Positions 35,338 through 44,411 are shown, counted from the first letter of the stretch. The stretch is 64,000 nt of DNA from Aureimonas populi (GCF_017815515.1 NZ_CP072611.1:3534001-3598000), one strand, 5' to 3'. The notes: a model not told the origin generated them from the sequence alone. Program-made: numbers and translations.

Positions 35338-35614
35338 TTGGCGCCCCTTTCGTCTGCCGCAGCCTTGACGGGCCTTCGCCGTGAGGATGCGGGCGTGCCT
35401 CGAATCGAGGACACCCCCGCACCGGCAAGCATGCTCCACGCGCCCGGTCCTATTTCGGGCGGATTTGGCGGCGAGGGAAGGACGCCGGAGCCGCGCCGCG
35501 ACAAGCATTGGGACGGGCCTGTTGCACCGGCGCGCTTTCGCCTTCGGCCCCGCCTGCGATAGGAAAGGGCCGCCGCCTTTGATGCGGAAGGATACCCGGG
35601 GGAACGGCACTTCG

Positions 35615-37162
35615 ATGACGGGGATGGCCAGGACATTGCCGGACACGCACCGGCCCCGACTGCACACTCGGCGCCGCCTGCGGCCCGCGGCATTGGGGCT
35701 TGCCGCGCTTATGACGCTCGGCGGCTGCACTACGCTCGGCCAGGGCCTCGAGGAGACCGCCACCAGTCCCGACTTGCGCACCGGCTACCTGCCGGGCGAA
35801 TCGCGCCAGCCCATTTCCTTCGAGGGCGTGCAGCAGAACGACCCGCAATCCTCCATCGGCCGCACGCAGCACCCCCGCATCTTGGCCGCCTATGGCGGCG
35901 CCTATTCGGACGAGAGGCTGGAACGGGCGCTGGCCGGCATCGTCGGCAAGCTGAGCGCGGTCTCGCAGGACCCGGGCCGCGCCTATCGCATCACCATCCT
36001 CAATTCGCCCAACGTCAACGCCTTCGCTCTTCCGGGCGGTTATCTCTACGTCACGCGCGGCCTTCTGGCGCTCGCCAACGATTCGGCCGAAGTCGCGGCC
36101 GTCATCGCCCATGAAATGGCCCATGTGGCGGCCAATCACGGCATCGAGCGCCAGCAGCGCGAGGAAGCGGCCGAGCTGGCGGGGCGCGTGGTAACGGAGG
36201 TGCTGGCGAGCGAGCCGGCCGGCAAGGCCGCGCTGGCGCGCGGGCGGCTGAACCTTGCCAGCTTCTCTCGCAACCAGGAACTCCAGGCGGACGGGCTCGG
36301 CATTCGCCAGATCGGCAGCGCCGGCTACGACGCCACCGCCGCCGCGCGCTTCCTGGAGGCGATGGAATCCTTCACCCGCTTCCGCAATGCCTTCCAGGCA
36401 CCCAACGCCGAACTCGACTTCCTGGCCTCGCACCCCGCCGCCCCCCAGCGCGTCCAGCTTGCCCGCCAGCACGCGGCGCAATTTGCAGGGCAGAACGGCA
36501 CCACGGACCGCGACCGCTATCTCGACGGCATCAACGGGATGCTCTTCGGCGACACGGCCACCGAGGGCTATGTTCGCGAGCGCGCCTTCTATCACCCTGC
36601 GCTCGGCATCACCTTCACCGTTCCCGAGGGCTTCATCATCGACAACACCGCCGAGGCGGTGCTGGCCACCGGGCCGGGCGATGTGGCGCTGCGCTTCGAT
36701 GGCGTCGCCCTCCCCCCGCGCGTCTCGCTGGTGGACTATGTGGGAAGCGGCTGGATCGGCGGCCTCGATCCCGCCAGCATCCGCCAGAAGCGCATCGGCA
36801 ATCTGGAAGCCGTCTCGGCACGCGCCTCGGGCGGGGCCTATGTCTTCGACGTGACGGTGGTGCGGGTCGGCCCGCAGGTCTACCGGTTCCTCACCGCCCT
36901 TCCCGCCTCTTCTTCCGAGCGGCTGCAGCCGATCGCAGACGGGATTTCGCAGTCCTTCCGCCTTCTCGACGCCGCCGAGCGGGAAGCGCTCAAGCCCCTG
37001 CGCATTCGCATCGTCACCGCGCGGGCCGGCGATACCGAAAGCTCCATCGCCGCGAAAATGCAAGGGGTGGACCGGCGTGTGGAGCTGTTCCGCCTGTTGA
37101 ACGGACTGGAAGGCGGCGGCGCGGTTCGTCCCGGCGAGCGCTACAAGATCATTGCCGAATAG
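35615..37162 (+). CDS. M48-family zinc metalloprotease lipoprotein with LysM-like end
   Basis: A roughly 515-residue periplasmic lipoprotein: lipobox LGGC (Cys38 counted from ATG 35615), an M48 peptidase domain (about 85-290) with zinc motif HEMAH (166-170) and third-ligand block ELQAD (222-226), a middle beta-rich domain and a LysM-like C-terminus (about 465-515, ending PGERYKIIAE). Relatives of this architecture (BepA/LoiP-like) act in outer-membrane protein quality control. The start could also be 35582 or 35624. It stands alone between the cspA terminator and the shared terminator before rpoH2. Confidence 0.88.
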   Translation: MTGMARTLPDTHRPRLHTRRRLRPAALGLAALMTLGGCTTLGQGLEETATSPDLRTGYLPGESRQPISFEGVQQNDPQSSIGRTQHPRILAAYGGAYSDERLERALAGIVGKLSAVSQDPGRAYRITILNSPNVNAFALPGGYLYVTRGLLALANDSAEVAAVIAHEMAHVAANHGIERQQREEAAELAGRVVTEVLASEPAGKAALARGRLNLASFSRNQELQADGLGIRQIGSAGYDATAAARFLEAMESFTRFRNAFQAPNAELDFLASHPAAPQRVQLARQHAAQFAGQNGTTDRDRYLDGINGMLFGDTATEGYVRERAFYHPALGITFTVPEGFIIDNTAEAVLATGPGDVALRFDGVALPPRVSLVDYVGSGWIGGLDPASIRQKRIGNLEAVSARASGGAYVFDVTVVRVGPQVYRFLTALPASSSERLQPIADGISQSFRLLDAAEREALKPLRIRIVTARAGDTESSIAAKMQGVDRRVELFRLLNGLEGGGAVRPGERYKIIAE

Positions 37163-37188
37163 GCTGCGAGGAGCGGCCGACGGTCAAA

Positions 37189-37225
37189 CGGAAAAGGCCG
37201 CCTCGAGGGCGGCCTTTTCCGTTTT
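37189..37225. terminator. Bidirectional terminator between the M48 gene and rpoH2
   Basis: A 14-base perfect stem CGGAAAAGGCCGCC/GGCGGCCTTTTCCG with a five-base loop, T-rich on both strands, plus TTTT on the plus side. It lies between the convergent stops at 37162 and 37241. Confidence 0.85.
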
Positions 37226-37240
37226 CCGGCAGCGGAACAA

Positions 37241-38107
37241 TCAGCTCACATAAGCCGCCTGGTCGGGATTGGTCTGGAGCAGGGCCGCGCGCAGCTTTTC
37301 CAGCGCCCGCGTCTCGATCTGGCGCACCCGTTCCTTGGAGATGCCGAGCTTGCTGCCCAGCGCCTCCAAGGTCGCCCCGTCGTCTCGCAGGCGCCGCTCG
37401 CGGATGATGCGCAGCTCGCGTTCCGACAGGACGTCCAGCGCATCGTTCAACCAGTGCACGCGCCTCTCCTCGTCGATCGAGGTCGAAACCATCTCGTCGG
37501 GCAGCGGGTCGTTGGCGACGAGGAAATCCTGGCGGTCCGCGCTGCCCGATTCGTCATCCATCAAGGGTGCGTTGAGCGAGGAATCCGGGCCGGAGAGGCG
37601 CGAATCCATCAGCGCCACATCGCTCTCGGAAACTTTGAGGGCCGTTGCGATCTCGCGATACATGGCCGAGCCGGACAGGCTGTCGGAACCCTGGCTCAGC
37701 CGCGCGCGCAGGCGGCGCAGGTTGAAGAAGAGCGCCTTCTGCGCTGAGGAGGTGCCGCCCCGGACGATGGACCAGTTGCGCAGGATGTAGTCCTGGATCG
37801 AGGCACGAATCCACCATGTCGCATAGGTGGAGAAGCGCACCTCGCGCTCCGGCTCGAAGCGCGCCGCCGCTTCCAGAAGGCCGACATGGCCCTCCTGGAT
37901 GAGGTCGTTCATCGCCAAGCCGAAATGGCGGAACTTGGAGGCCATGGAAATGACCAGCCGCATGTGAGCCGAGGTGATCTTGTGGAGCGCGGCCTGATCG
38001 CGCTGTTCCTTCCAGCGGATGGCGAGTTCGTACTCTTCCTCCCGCTGGAGATAGGGCGCAGCCATGGCGGCGCGGATCATCACTCGGCGTGCGGACTGGG
38101 ATTTCAT
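37241..38107 (-). CDS. rpoH2: RNA polymerase heat-shock sigma factor, RpoH2 type
   Basis: A 288-residue sigma-32-family factor. Region 2 reads LIQEGHVGLLEAAARFEPEREVRFSTYATWWIRASIQDYILRNW, the RpoH box QKALFFNLRRLR is present, and region 4 ends in LGISKERVRQIETRALEKLR. The length and the sequence MAAPYLQREEEYELA fit RpoH, and the EcfG-type promoter upstream points to the RpoH2 paralogue known in Hyphomicrobiales. ATG 38107 has GGAAGG upstream and is preferred over an extension to 38242. It is flanked by terminators on both sides, hence a single-gene transcript. Confidence 0.9.
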   Translation of the reverse strand: MKSQSARRVMIRAAMAAPYLQREEEYELAIRWKEQRDQAALHKITSAHMRLVISMASKFRHFGLAMNDLIQEGHVGLLEAAARFEPEREVRFSTYATWWIRASIQDYILRNWSIVRGGTSSAQKALFFNLRRLRARLSQGSDSLSGSAMYREIATALKVSESDVALMDSRLSGPDSSLNAPLMDDESGSADRQDFLVANDPLPDEMVSTSIDEERRVHWLNDALDVLSERELRIIRERRLRDDGATLEALGSKLGISKERVRQIETRALEKLRAALLQTNPDQAAYVS

Positions 38108-38192
38108 GAGATCGAACCTTCCCCGGATCTGGCGAGTCGCAGACGAGACGAGGTCGAATTTCAATGCGCCGACACCCGCCTTCTGGGCCGAT

Positions 38193-38217
38193 AACGGGCG
38201 CGCGCCGACAACGTTCC
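38193..38217 (-). promoter_or_regulatory. EcfG (general stress sigma) promoter of rpoH2
   Basis: On the minus strand GGAAC (38217-38213), 16 bases, CGTT (38196-38193), an exact match to the EcfG/RpoE2 consensus. It would give a leader of about 80 bases to rpoH2. RpoE2 control of rpoH2 is known in Sinorhizobium meliloti. Confidence 0.75.
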
Positions 38218-38255
38218 AACGAGGGAAAACTTTTTGGCGCAAGATGGAGAGGGAT

Positions 38256-38291
38256 CGGAAAAAAGCAAGGGGCGCCGTTCTCCAGCGCCCC
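38256..38291 (-). terminator. Second terminator downstream of carD
   Basis: Minus-strand stem GGGGCGC/GCGCCCC (38291-38269) followed by TTGCTTTTTT. It backs up the stronger hairpin 40 bases upstream and insulates rpoH2 from carD transcription. Confidence 0.6.
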
Positions 38292-38320
38292 CTGCTCGTC
38301 TACGAGTAGCAAAAGAACGG

Positions 38321-38358
38321 CCCAAAGAAAAGCCGGCCGCTCGAATGAGCGGCCGGCT
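38321..38358 (-). terminator. Terminator of carD
   Basis: Minus-strand twelve-base perfect stem AGCCGGCCGCTC/GAGCGGCCGGCT with a four-base loop and a TTTTCTTT tail, 33 bases after the carD stop. Confidence 0.85.
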
Positions 38359-38390
38359 TCATCATTATGGCTCGAAGGAGGCGTAGCGGA

Positions 38391-38978
38391 TCAGGCCGCT
38401 TCGTCCTGCGCCGGCTCGTCTTCGACGGCCTCGTCCTCGGCCTCGGCGCCCTTGGTGCGCTTCGGGCCCTTGTTCAGGTTGGCCTCGATCAGGCGCACGG
38501 CTTCCGTCTCCGAAAGCTCGTTCACGGCCGCGATCTCGCGCGCCATGCGGCCGAGCGCCGCCTCATAGAGCTGGCGCTCGGAATAGGACTGCTCGGGCTG
38601 GCTCTCAGCGCGGTAGAGATCGCGCACGACTTCCGCGATCTGGATCAGGTCGCCGGAGTTGATCTTGGCGTCGTATTCCTGGGCGCGGCGGCTCCACATG
38701 GTCTTCTTCACGCGGGCCCTGCCCTGCACGACCTTGAGAGCGCGATCCACGAAATCGGTCTCGGAGAGCTTGCGCATGCCGACGCTCTCCGCCTTGGCGA
38801 CAGGCACCTTGAGACGCATCTTGTCTTTCTCGAAGTCGATCACGAAGAGCTCGAGCTTCATGCCCGCCACTTCCTGCTCCTCGATCGCCACGATCTGCCC
38901 CACGCCGTGGGCGGGGTAGACGATGCTCTCGCCGGTCTTGAAACCTTGGCGCTGGGAGGTCTTCTTCTGAATGCTCAT
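38391..38978 (-). CDS. carD: CarD-family transcriptional regulator
   Basis: A 195-residue RNA-polymerase-binding factor. The N-terminal Tudor-like RNAP-interacting domain (about 12-70: GESIVYPAHGVGQIVAIEEQEVAGMKLELFVIDF) and the helical DNA-contacting domain (about 75-155, with KTMWSRRAQEYDAKI and the conserved Trp) are normal, followed by an acidic tail. CarD stabilises open promoter complexes, notably at ribosomal and stress genes. It has a strong candidate promoter 277 bases upstream, so the mRNA carries an unusually long leader. Confidence 0.93.
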   Translation of the reverse strand: MSIQKKTSQRQGFKTGESIVYPAHGVGQIVAIEEQEVAGMKLELFVIDFEKDKMRLKVPVAKAESVGMRKLSETDFVDRALKVVQGRARVKKTMWSRRAQEYDAKINSGDLIQIAEVVRDLYRAESQPEQSYSERQLYEAALGRMAREIAAVNELSETEAVRLIEANLNKGPKRTKGAEAEDEAVEDEPAQDEAA

Positions 38979-39254
38979 ACGCTTTGTAAAACTCCCTGTT
39001 GTGCCGAGCCGCGACAGAAGCTAAGCACGGGGACGACGCTGGTTCGCCGCCGGTTTCGCGAGCGCCACCTTCCAGTGGGCAACAGTCCGCAGACCCTAAG
39101 GGGATGCCTTTGTCCGAGCGCAGGCGCGGCAGCACAGGGCCTTAGAGCCCTGGCGACGACGAGCAGAGCTGACGAAGAGCGCCTTTCGGAGAATAGCGGG
39201 AAGAATACCGGGTCGAGTTCGCTCGGCCCGCTCCGGCATTCGACTGTTGCAGAA

Positions 39255-39283
39255 ATAATACCCTACTCGCGCGCAAATTTCAA
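39255..39283 (-). promoter_or_regulatory. Strong candidate promoter for carD
   Basis: On the minus strand TTGAAA (39283-39278), exactly 17 bases, TATTAT (39260-39255), the best housekeeping-type match in the window. It implies a leader of about 270 bases before carD. That 461-base gap (38979-39439) holds no gene I can support; a 47-codon frame in the leader lacks a ribosome-binding site. Confidence 0.6.
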
Positions 39284-39439
39284 GGAAATTGCGCCCCACG
39301 CAAGCTTCATCGAGCCGATTTCGGCTCTACGCGCCCGAATTCGCTCCGGAGAAACCGGCCACCGCTCGAAGGTATCTCCACCCTGGCGCAGAAAAGGCCG
39401 GGTTTGGGCGCGACGTAGCGTCGGTCCGGCAGCCGGCGA

Positions 39440-39778
39440 TCAGTCGCCCGAACCGGGCTCCGGCGAGAAATACTTCTCGAACTTGCCCTCTTCCCCGTCG
39501 AATTCCTTATGGTCGGCCGGCGGATCGCGCTTGATGGTGATGTTCGGCCATTTCTCGGCGTATTCGGCGTTCACCTTCAGCCATTTGTCGAGATTGGGCT
39601 CGGTGTCCGGGCTGATCGCCTCGGCCGGGCACTCGGGCTCGCAGACGCCGCAGTCGATGCATTCGTCAGGATGGATGACGAGCATGTTGTCGCCCTCGTA
39701 GAAGCAGTCCACCGGACAGACTTCCACGCAGTCCATGTATTTGCAGCGAATGCAGTTGTCGGTGACGACATAGGTCAT
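39440..39778 (-). CDS. fdxA: 7Fe ferredoxin FdxA
   Basis: A 112-residue 3Fe-4S/4Fe-4S ferredoxin. Cys9, Cys17, Cys21 and Cys25 region plus [12 protein letters not shown] (40-51) supply the clusters, and the C-terminal extension ([23 protein letters not shown]) is the FdxA form found in alphaproteobacteria. It carries low-potential electrons in the cytoplasm; the partner is not known. ATG 39778 fits the conserved N-terminus [13 protein letters not shown]; the frame upstream to 39913 is not conserved-looking. It is separated from the S4 gene by 441 bases. Confidence 0.95.
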   Translation of the reverse strand: MTYVVTDNCIRCKYMDCVEVCPVDCFYEGDNMLVIHPDECIDCGVCEPECPAEAISPDTEPNLDKWLKVNAEYAEKWPNITIKRDPPADHKEFDGEEGKFEKYFSPEPGSGD

Positions 39779-39879
39779 GGCTAGGGCCTTGGGTCGAGCC
39801 TTTCCGCAGCGCATCGTCGCTGGATCGAGGCAGACGCCGCCAGAGCGGACCCGGCGGACTTTTTGCGATATCCGCCCGG

Positions 39880-39907
39880 AGGTAGCCTTTGGCACGGGCG
39901 CTTGCAA
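39880..39907 (-). promoter_or_regulatory. Weak candidate promoter for fdxA
   Basis: Minus strand TTGCAA (39907-39902), 16 bases, CTACCT (39885-39880), about 95 bases before fdxA. The remainder of the 441-base gap (39779-40219) shows no gene or repeat that I can support. Confidence 0.25.
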
Positions 39908-40219
39908 GGGCAAAGCATTGCGCCTTACGCATGGCAGGGGAAACGCTTTGCCCCGACCGGCGGGTTTTGTCCGAGACGCTACGCCCCCTCCAGAACCGGA
40001 CGACCGAAGACGTCATTCCGTCCGCCTTCTCCGTCGGATCGCGGCGAAGGACGGCGCGGGTCGCGCCAGCAGACCCCGCGAAGCCAGCCGACAATGAGCA
40101 TCGCAGCACAGGCTTACCGCAAGGGCCGGCCAGCCCCAACCGGTCCGCGCTTCGGCCATAGCTTGCCAAAGCGCCCGTCCTCGCCTTGATGGGCCGCACA
40201 GGGCCTGCCGAACTGCGCT

Positions 40220-40585
40220 CTAATGATCACCCGATGCTTTGAACCGGCGCGCCTCCTGCCGCTCGCGCGAGGAGGGGCGCGGCCCCGCATCGGGCCTGCC
40301 GGGCTCGGGAGGCGCGGGCGGTGGAGACAGATCCTCGTAGAGCGTGCGCGCCTCGGGCGCCGGGCCGCGCCGCTCTCCCGGTTCCAGCACCTTCAGCACG
40401 AGGACGCGGCTTTCCAGCGCCAGCGTCAGCACGTCGCCGGGCCGAACGATCCGCGCCGACTGCGAGATCTTCTCGCGGTTCACGCGCACGGCCCCGGAGA
40501 CGGCGAGCTTCTGGGCCAGGCTCCGCGACTTGGCGATGCGCGCGAAGAACAGCCACTTGTCGATGCGCTGTCCTCCGCCCGCCAT
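40220..40585 (-). CDS. S4-domain RNA-binding protein, Hsp15/HslR-like
   Basis: A 121-residue protein with an N-terminal S4 RNA-binding domain (about 7-55: RIDKWLFFARIAKSRSLAQKLAVSGAVRVNREKI) and a charged, Pro-rich C-terminal tail. Hsp15-like proteins rescue stalled 50S subunits carrying peptidyl-tRNA. It lies seven bases downstream of the Suv3-like helicase gene, an arrangement frequent in alphaproteobacteria, suggesting linked RNA metabolism. Confidence 0.85.
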   Translation of the reverse strand: MAGGGQRIDKWLFFARIAKSRSLAQKLAVSGAVRVNREKISQSARIVRPGDVLTLALESRVLVLKVLEPGERRGPAPEARTLYEDLSPPPAPPEPGRPDAGPRPSSRERQEARRFKASGDH

Positions 40586-40592
40586 GCGCCGC

Positions 40593-43500
40593 TCAGCTCT
40601 TCAACTTGTCTTTCAGCGCCGCGAGCTTGGCGAAGGGTGAATCGGGATCAATCGGCCGCGAGGGCTTTTCCGATCGGCGCGGGCCGCCCTGCTCCGGGCG
40701 CGGGCCGCGCGCTTCGGGCCGCTCCTCGAAGCGCGGCTTGCCCTTGCCCTTGAAACCGCCCTTGCCGCCGGGCCGCTCGCCGCGCGGTTCGCCCTTGGCG
40801 GAGGCCGGACGCCCGGCGCCGCCCTCGCCTTCCGGCCGCCGCCCCCTGCCCGGCTGGCCCTGCCGCTCGCCCTGGTGCTGCCCCGGCGCACGCTGTCCGC
40901 GTCCGTCGCGGCGCCCGCCGCGCTGGTCCCCGCGAGAGGGGCGCCAAAGCTGAACGAGCTTAACCTCCTCCTCAAGGGGCGAAGCGGACGGGGATGCGTC
41001 TTCCTCGTGCTGGCCGACGCTCGCCGGCTGCGGAGGCGCCTCGCCGCCCGGCGCCGCATCGTTCGCTTCCGGCTGCTCGTCGCCGTGCGGAACCTCCACC
41101 GTTTCGGCAGAGGCATTGTCGGAGAGAACCGTATCGACCGGGCGCGGCTCCTCGCTCTGCGTCTCCACCGCCTCCGCCTCCGACACGGCGGCCGACGGCT
41201 CCATGGCTGGCGCCTCGGTGGACTCGGTCTCGCCTTCCGTTCCGGCCGCCTGCGCGGCGGCGGCGGCCTGCGCCGCCTCCTCCGCCAGCCTGGCTTGCAC
41301 CCGCGAAGCCTGCGCGGCCTCGAAGGCGGTGTCGGCCTCCGCGACGGTCTTCTCCACCACGCGCGCATCCACCCCGTGCGAGCGATAGCCGAGGCCCTTG
41401 AGAATCTCGTCCATATCCTCGGCGGTGGCGCCCAGAATCGACATCATGGCCGGCGTCACGACGAACTCGCGCCCGTCATAGCCGCCATCGGGGCGCTTGC
41501 CCGTGCCCGGCTTCCAGGCGAGCGCCGGCCGGATAAGGTCCGCCAGCCGCTCCAATATGTCCACGCGCACGGCACGGTTGCCGAGCACACGATAGCCCGC
41601 CAGCGCGTAGAAGGCGGGATCGAAGGCCGGATCGGGCTTCACCGAGGTGCGGCCGGTGGCCAGGAGCTGGGTGACTTCGCCGTAGCCCGCCTTGTCCCGC
41701 CCCTCCGTCGCGATGCCCCACAGGAGCGTCAGGAGGTTGGCCGGCGCCGGCTTCACCAGCGCGGGAACGAAGATGTGGTAGGCGCCGAAGCGCACGCCCA
41801 GCCGGCGCAGCGCGGCACGCGCCTCCTGGTCCAGGCCGCGCACGTCCTCGGATACGTCACGGCGCTGCAACAGGCCGTAATTCTCGGAAAGCCGGTAGGC
41901 AATGCCCTTGGCCGAGCCCTCCAGCCCCTCGCCGGCGCGAAGGTCGGCCAGCGGCTTGAGCACGGTGGAGACTTGGTAGGTCACGTAGCGCTCGGCCCGG
42001 GCGGCCACCTTGTCGCGGGCCGGGCCTGTCAACTGCTCGTCGGCCAGAAGCACGACACGCGGCGAGAGCGGCTCGGCGCCGGCCGTCAGGCTTGCCACCG
42101 GCGCCCCGAGCCAGCGCAGGAGCCCGTCCTGCCCCAGCGCGATGTCGCCATTGGGCGAGTTGGAGAAGCGCTCCGCGCGGGCGTCGTACTCCCCGGCCAG
42201 CGCCTTCTGCGCGGCCGCACGCACGGCCTTGGCGTCCTGCCCGTCCGAACGCGAGTCCGCGGTGAACCTGAAGCCTTGCAGCTCGCCCACATGGTGGCCT
42301 TCGACACGCACCGTGCCGTCGCCGCCGATTTCAGCTTCCATGAATGCGTTCTCTCTCAACCGCCGCATCAAGACGCTTGTCCTGCGGTCTACGAAGCGTT
42401 TCGTCAACCGCTCGTGAAGCGCGTCGGACAAGCGGTCTTCGATCAGCCTGGTCTTTTCCTGCCAGTGTGTCGGATCGGCCAGCCAGCCGGGGCGGTGGGA
42501 AATATAGGTCCAGGTGCGGATTTCCGCGATGCGCTGGGACAGGGCGTCGATATCGCCCTCGGCCAGGTCCGCACGCCGCACCTGCGCCGCCATATAGTCC
42601 TCGGCCACATGCCCCCGGCTCACCAGGTCCCCGTATATTTGAGCAATGATTTCAGCGTGTTGCGCTGGCGCGATGCGGCGGTAGTCCGGCAGCTTGCAAG
42701 CCTCCCAAAGAAGCTCCACCGCGCGCGGCCCCGTAGCCTTCTGCGCCACCTCCTCGTCGCGCGAGAGGAACTCCAGCGCCCGCTGGTCCACTGAGGGCAG
42801 CGCGCGTGTCAGCTCCGGCGCGGGCGGCAGGGTCTCGAGGCTGGCCTTCAGCCTGTCGAGCGAAGCGAAATCGAGCTGGCGCGAGCGCCATTGCGCCACG
42901 CGCATGGGCTCGAAGCGATGCGCCTCCAGCGCCTCCACCAGTTCAGGCTCCAGCGAATCGGTGTGCCCCGTCACACCGAAGGTGCCGTCGCGCACATGGC
43001 GCCCGGCTCGTCCGGCGATCTGGCCGTATTCGGCCGGCGTCAGGCGGCGATACTGGTAGCCGTCATATTTCCAGTCCTGCGCGAAGGCCACATGATCGAC
43101 ATCGAGGTTCAGCCCCATGCCGATCGCGTCCGTCGCCACCAGGAATTCGACATCGCCGTTCTGGTAAAGCTCCACCTGCGCGTTCCGCGTGCGGGGCGAG
43201 AGCGCGCCCAGAACCACCGCCGCCCCGCCGCGCTGGCGGCGGATCAACTCGGCGATGGCGTAGACCTCCTCGGCCGAGAAGGCGACGACGGCGGTGCGCC
43301 GCCCCAGCCGGGTGATCTTCTTGGAGCCGGCGTAGAGGAGGTTGGACAGGCGCGGCCGCGTGACGAACCGAATGCCCGGCAACAGGCGCTCGAGCACGCC
43401 GCGCATGGTCTGCGAGCCGAGAAGCAGCGTTTCCTCGCGGCCGCGTGCATGGAGGATGCGGTCGGTGAAGACATGGCCGCGCTCCAGGTCTCCGCAAAGC

Positions 43501-43838
43501 TGCACCTCGTCGATGGCGACGAAGGCGGCGGAGGGCTCGCGCGGCATCGCCTCGACGGTGCAGATCTGGTAGCGCGCGTTCCTGGGCTTGATCTTCTCCT
43601 CGCCCGTGATGAGCGCAACCGCGCCCACCCCCACGCGCTCCACGACACGCTGATAGACCTCGCGCGCCAAAAGGCGCAACGGCAGGCCGATCACCCCCGA
43701 TGAATGGGCAACCATCCGCTCGATGGCGAGGAACGTCTTGCCGGTGTTGGTCGGCCCGAGGACAGCGGTGACGCCGGTGCCGTCGAACGCCGATCTCGAA
43801 TCGCCGGCACGGGTCGGGAAAGGGGCGTTCATCATCAC
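40593..43838 (-). CDS. Suv3-like DEAD/H-type RNA helicase with long basic tail
   Basis: A 1081-residue superfamily 2 helicase resembling mitochondrial Suv3. Walker A GPTNTGKT (28-35), a DEVQ motif II (109-112), FLVATDAIGMGLNLDVDHVAF and motif VI QIAGRAGRH (about 271-279) are present. A helical middle region follows, then from about residue 850 a disordered tail: Ala/Glu-rich, then Arg/Gly/Gln-rich, likely RNA-binding. The first three codons are GTG-ATG-ATG; a CTATAT box only about eight bases upstream suggests a leaderless mRNA. The S4-domain gene follows by seven bases. Confidence 0.88.
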   Translation of the reverse strand: MMMNAPFPTRAGDSRSAFDGTGVTAVLGPTNTGKTFLAIERMVAHSSGVIGLPLRLLAREVYQRVVERVGVGAVALITGEEKIKPRNARYQICTVEAMPREPSAAFVAIDEVQLCGDLERGHVFTDRILHARGREETLLLGSQTMRGVLERLLPGIRFVTRPRLSNLLYAGSKKITRLGRRTAVVAFSAEEVYAIAELIRRQRGGAAVVLGALSPRTRNAQVELYQNGDVEFLVATDAIGMGLNLDVDHVAFAQDWKYDGYQYRRLTPAEYGQIAGRAGRHVRDGTFGVTGHTDSLEPELVEALEAHRFEPMRVAQWRSRQLDFASLDRLKASLETLPPAPELTRALPSVDQRALEFLSRDEEVAQKATGPRAVELLWEACKLPDYRRIAPAQHAEIIAQIYGDLVSRGHVAEDYMAAQVRRADLAEGDIDALSQRIAEIRTWTYISHRPGWLADPTHWQEKTRLIEDRLSDALHERLTKRFVDRRTSVLMRRLRENAFMEAEIGGDGTVRVEGHHVGELQGFRFTADSRSDGQDAKAVRAAAQKALAGEYDARAERFSNSPNGDIALGQDGLLRWLGAPVASLTAGAEPLSPRVVLLADEQLTGPARDKVAARAERYVTYQVSTVLKPLADLRAGEGLEGSAKGIAYRLSENYGLLQRRDVSEDVRGLDQEARAALRRLGVRFGAYHIFVPALVKPAPANLLTLLWGIATEGRDKAGYGEVTQLLATGRTSVKPDPAFDPAFYALAGYRVLGNRAVRVDILERLADLIRPALAWKPGTGKRPDGGYDGREFVVTPAMMSILGATAEDMDEILKGLGYRSHGVDARVVEKTVAEADTAFEAAQASRVQARLAEEAAQAAAAAQAAGTEGETESTEAPAMEPSAAVSEAEAVETQSEEPRPVDTVLSDNASAETVEVPHGDEQPEANDAAPGGEAPPQPASVGQHEEDASPSASPLEEEVKLVQLWRPSRGDQRGGRRDGRGQRAPGQHQGERQGQPGRGRRPEGEGGAGRPASAKGEPRGERPGGKGGFKGKGKPRFEERPEARGPRPEQGGPRRSEKPSRPIDPDSPFAKLAALKDKLKS

Positions 43839-43900
43839 TGAGCCGATATAGTGGGGTCGGCGCGTTCAAAACGCAAACGGCGGGCTGGGAGCCACCTAGA

Positions 43901-43933
43901 TAAAAAGGCCCCGGCGCCACGCGCCAGGGCCCC
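43901..43933 (-). terminator. Terminator of the small PepSY-like gene
   Basis: Minus-strand eleven-base stem GGCCCTGGCGC/GCGCCGGGGCC (one G-T pair) with a GTG loop, followed by TTTTTATC, 22 bases after the stop at 43955. It isolates that gene from the helicase. Confidence 0.8.
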
Positions 43934-43954
43934 TTGCAAAGAGGACGGCGCGCC

Positions 43955-44317
43955 TCAGCGGACGGCGAGAACCTCGCCCGTGCGCCGGTCGACATCCACC
44001 TGGATATCGTCGCCGCGCCGGTCCACGCCCAATACGCGGTAGCTGGAGCGGTTGCGGCTCACCGTATCGACCTCCCTCACGCCCTCCGCCCGCGCGATGC
44101 GCACCGCGTCCCGCTCGCCGATCTCGCGCGAAGGACCGCCGCGCTGGGGGCCCTCACGAGACGGCCCGCCGCGCTCGTCGCGCCTTTGCCCCTCGCGCCC
44201 GGGCTCGACGAGGCGAATTCCATCCGGGCCGATCTGGATGCTCTGCGCCACGGACGGGGTGGCGATGCCGAGGGCGGCGAGCGCCACGAGCCCGTAGGTC
44301 CACGACTTCCTGATCAT
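43955..44317 (-). CDS. Secreted PepSY-like protein
   Basis: A 120-residue exported protein: a signal peptide (about 1-24, ATPSVAQ), an Arg/Gly/Glu-rich linker with GGPSREGPQRGGPSRE repeats (50-65) and a C-terminal domain (about 66-120: GERDAVRIARAEGVREVDTVSRNRSSYRVLGVD ... VDRRTGEVLAVR) that resembles a PepSY fold. PepSY domains are periplasmic inhibitors or modulators in other proteins. ATG 44317 has AAGGAACAGAACG upstream. Monocistronic, ending at a terminator; specific role unknown. Confidence 0.7.
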   Translation of the reverse strand: MIRKSWTYGLVALAALGIATPSVAQSIQIGPDGIRLVEPGREGQRRDERGGPSREGPQRGGPSREIGERDAVRIARAEGVREVDTVSRNRSSYRVLGVDRRGDDIQVDVDRRTGEVLAVR

Positions 44318-44411
44318 CGTTCTGTTCCTTGTTGCCAGACAGCAATGCTGGTTGCGTGAGCGGTAAACTCGCGGCGCGGGCCCGCGTTCCCGAGACGCGG
44401 ATCACCCGCGT

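Noticed and set aside
39096..39239. A 47-codon frame in the carD leader that could be a leader peptide
   Set aside because: No ribosome-binding site and arginine-rich composition typical of chance frames.
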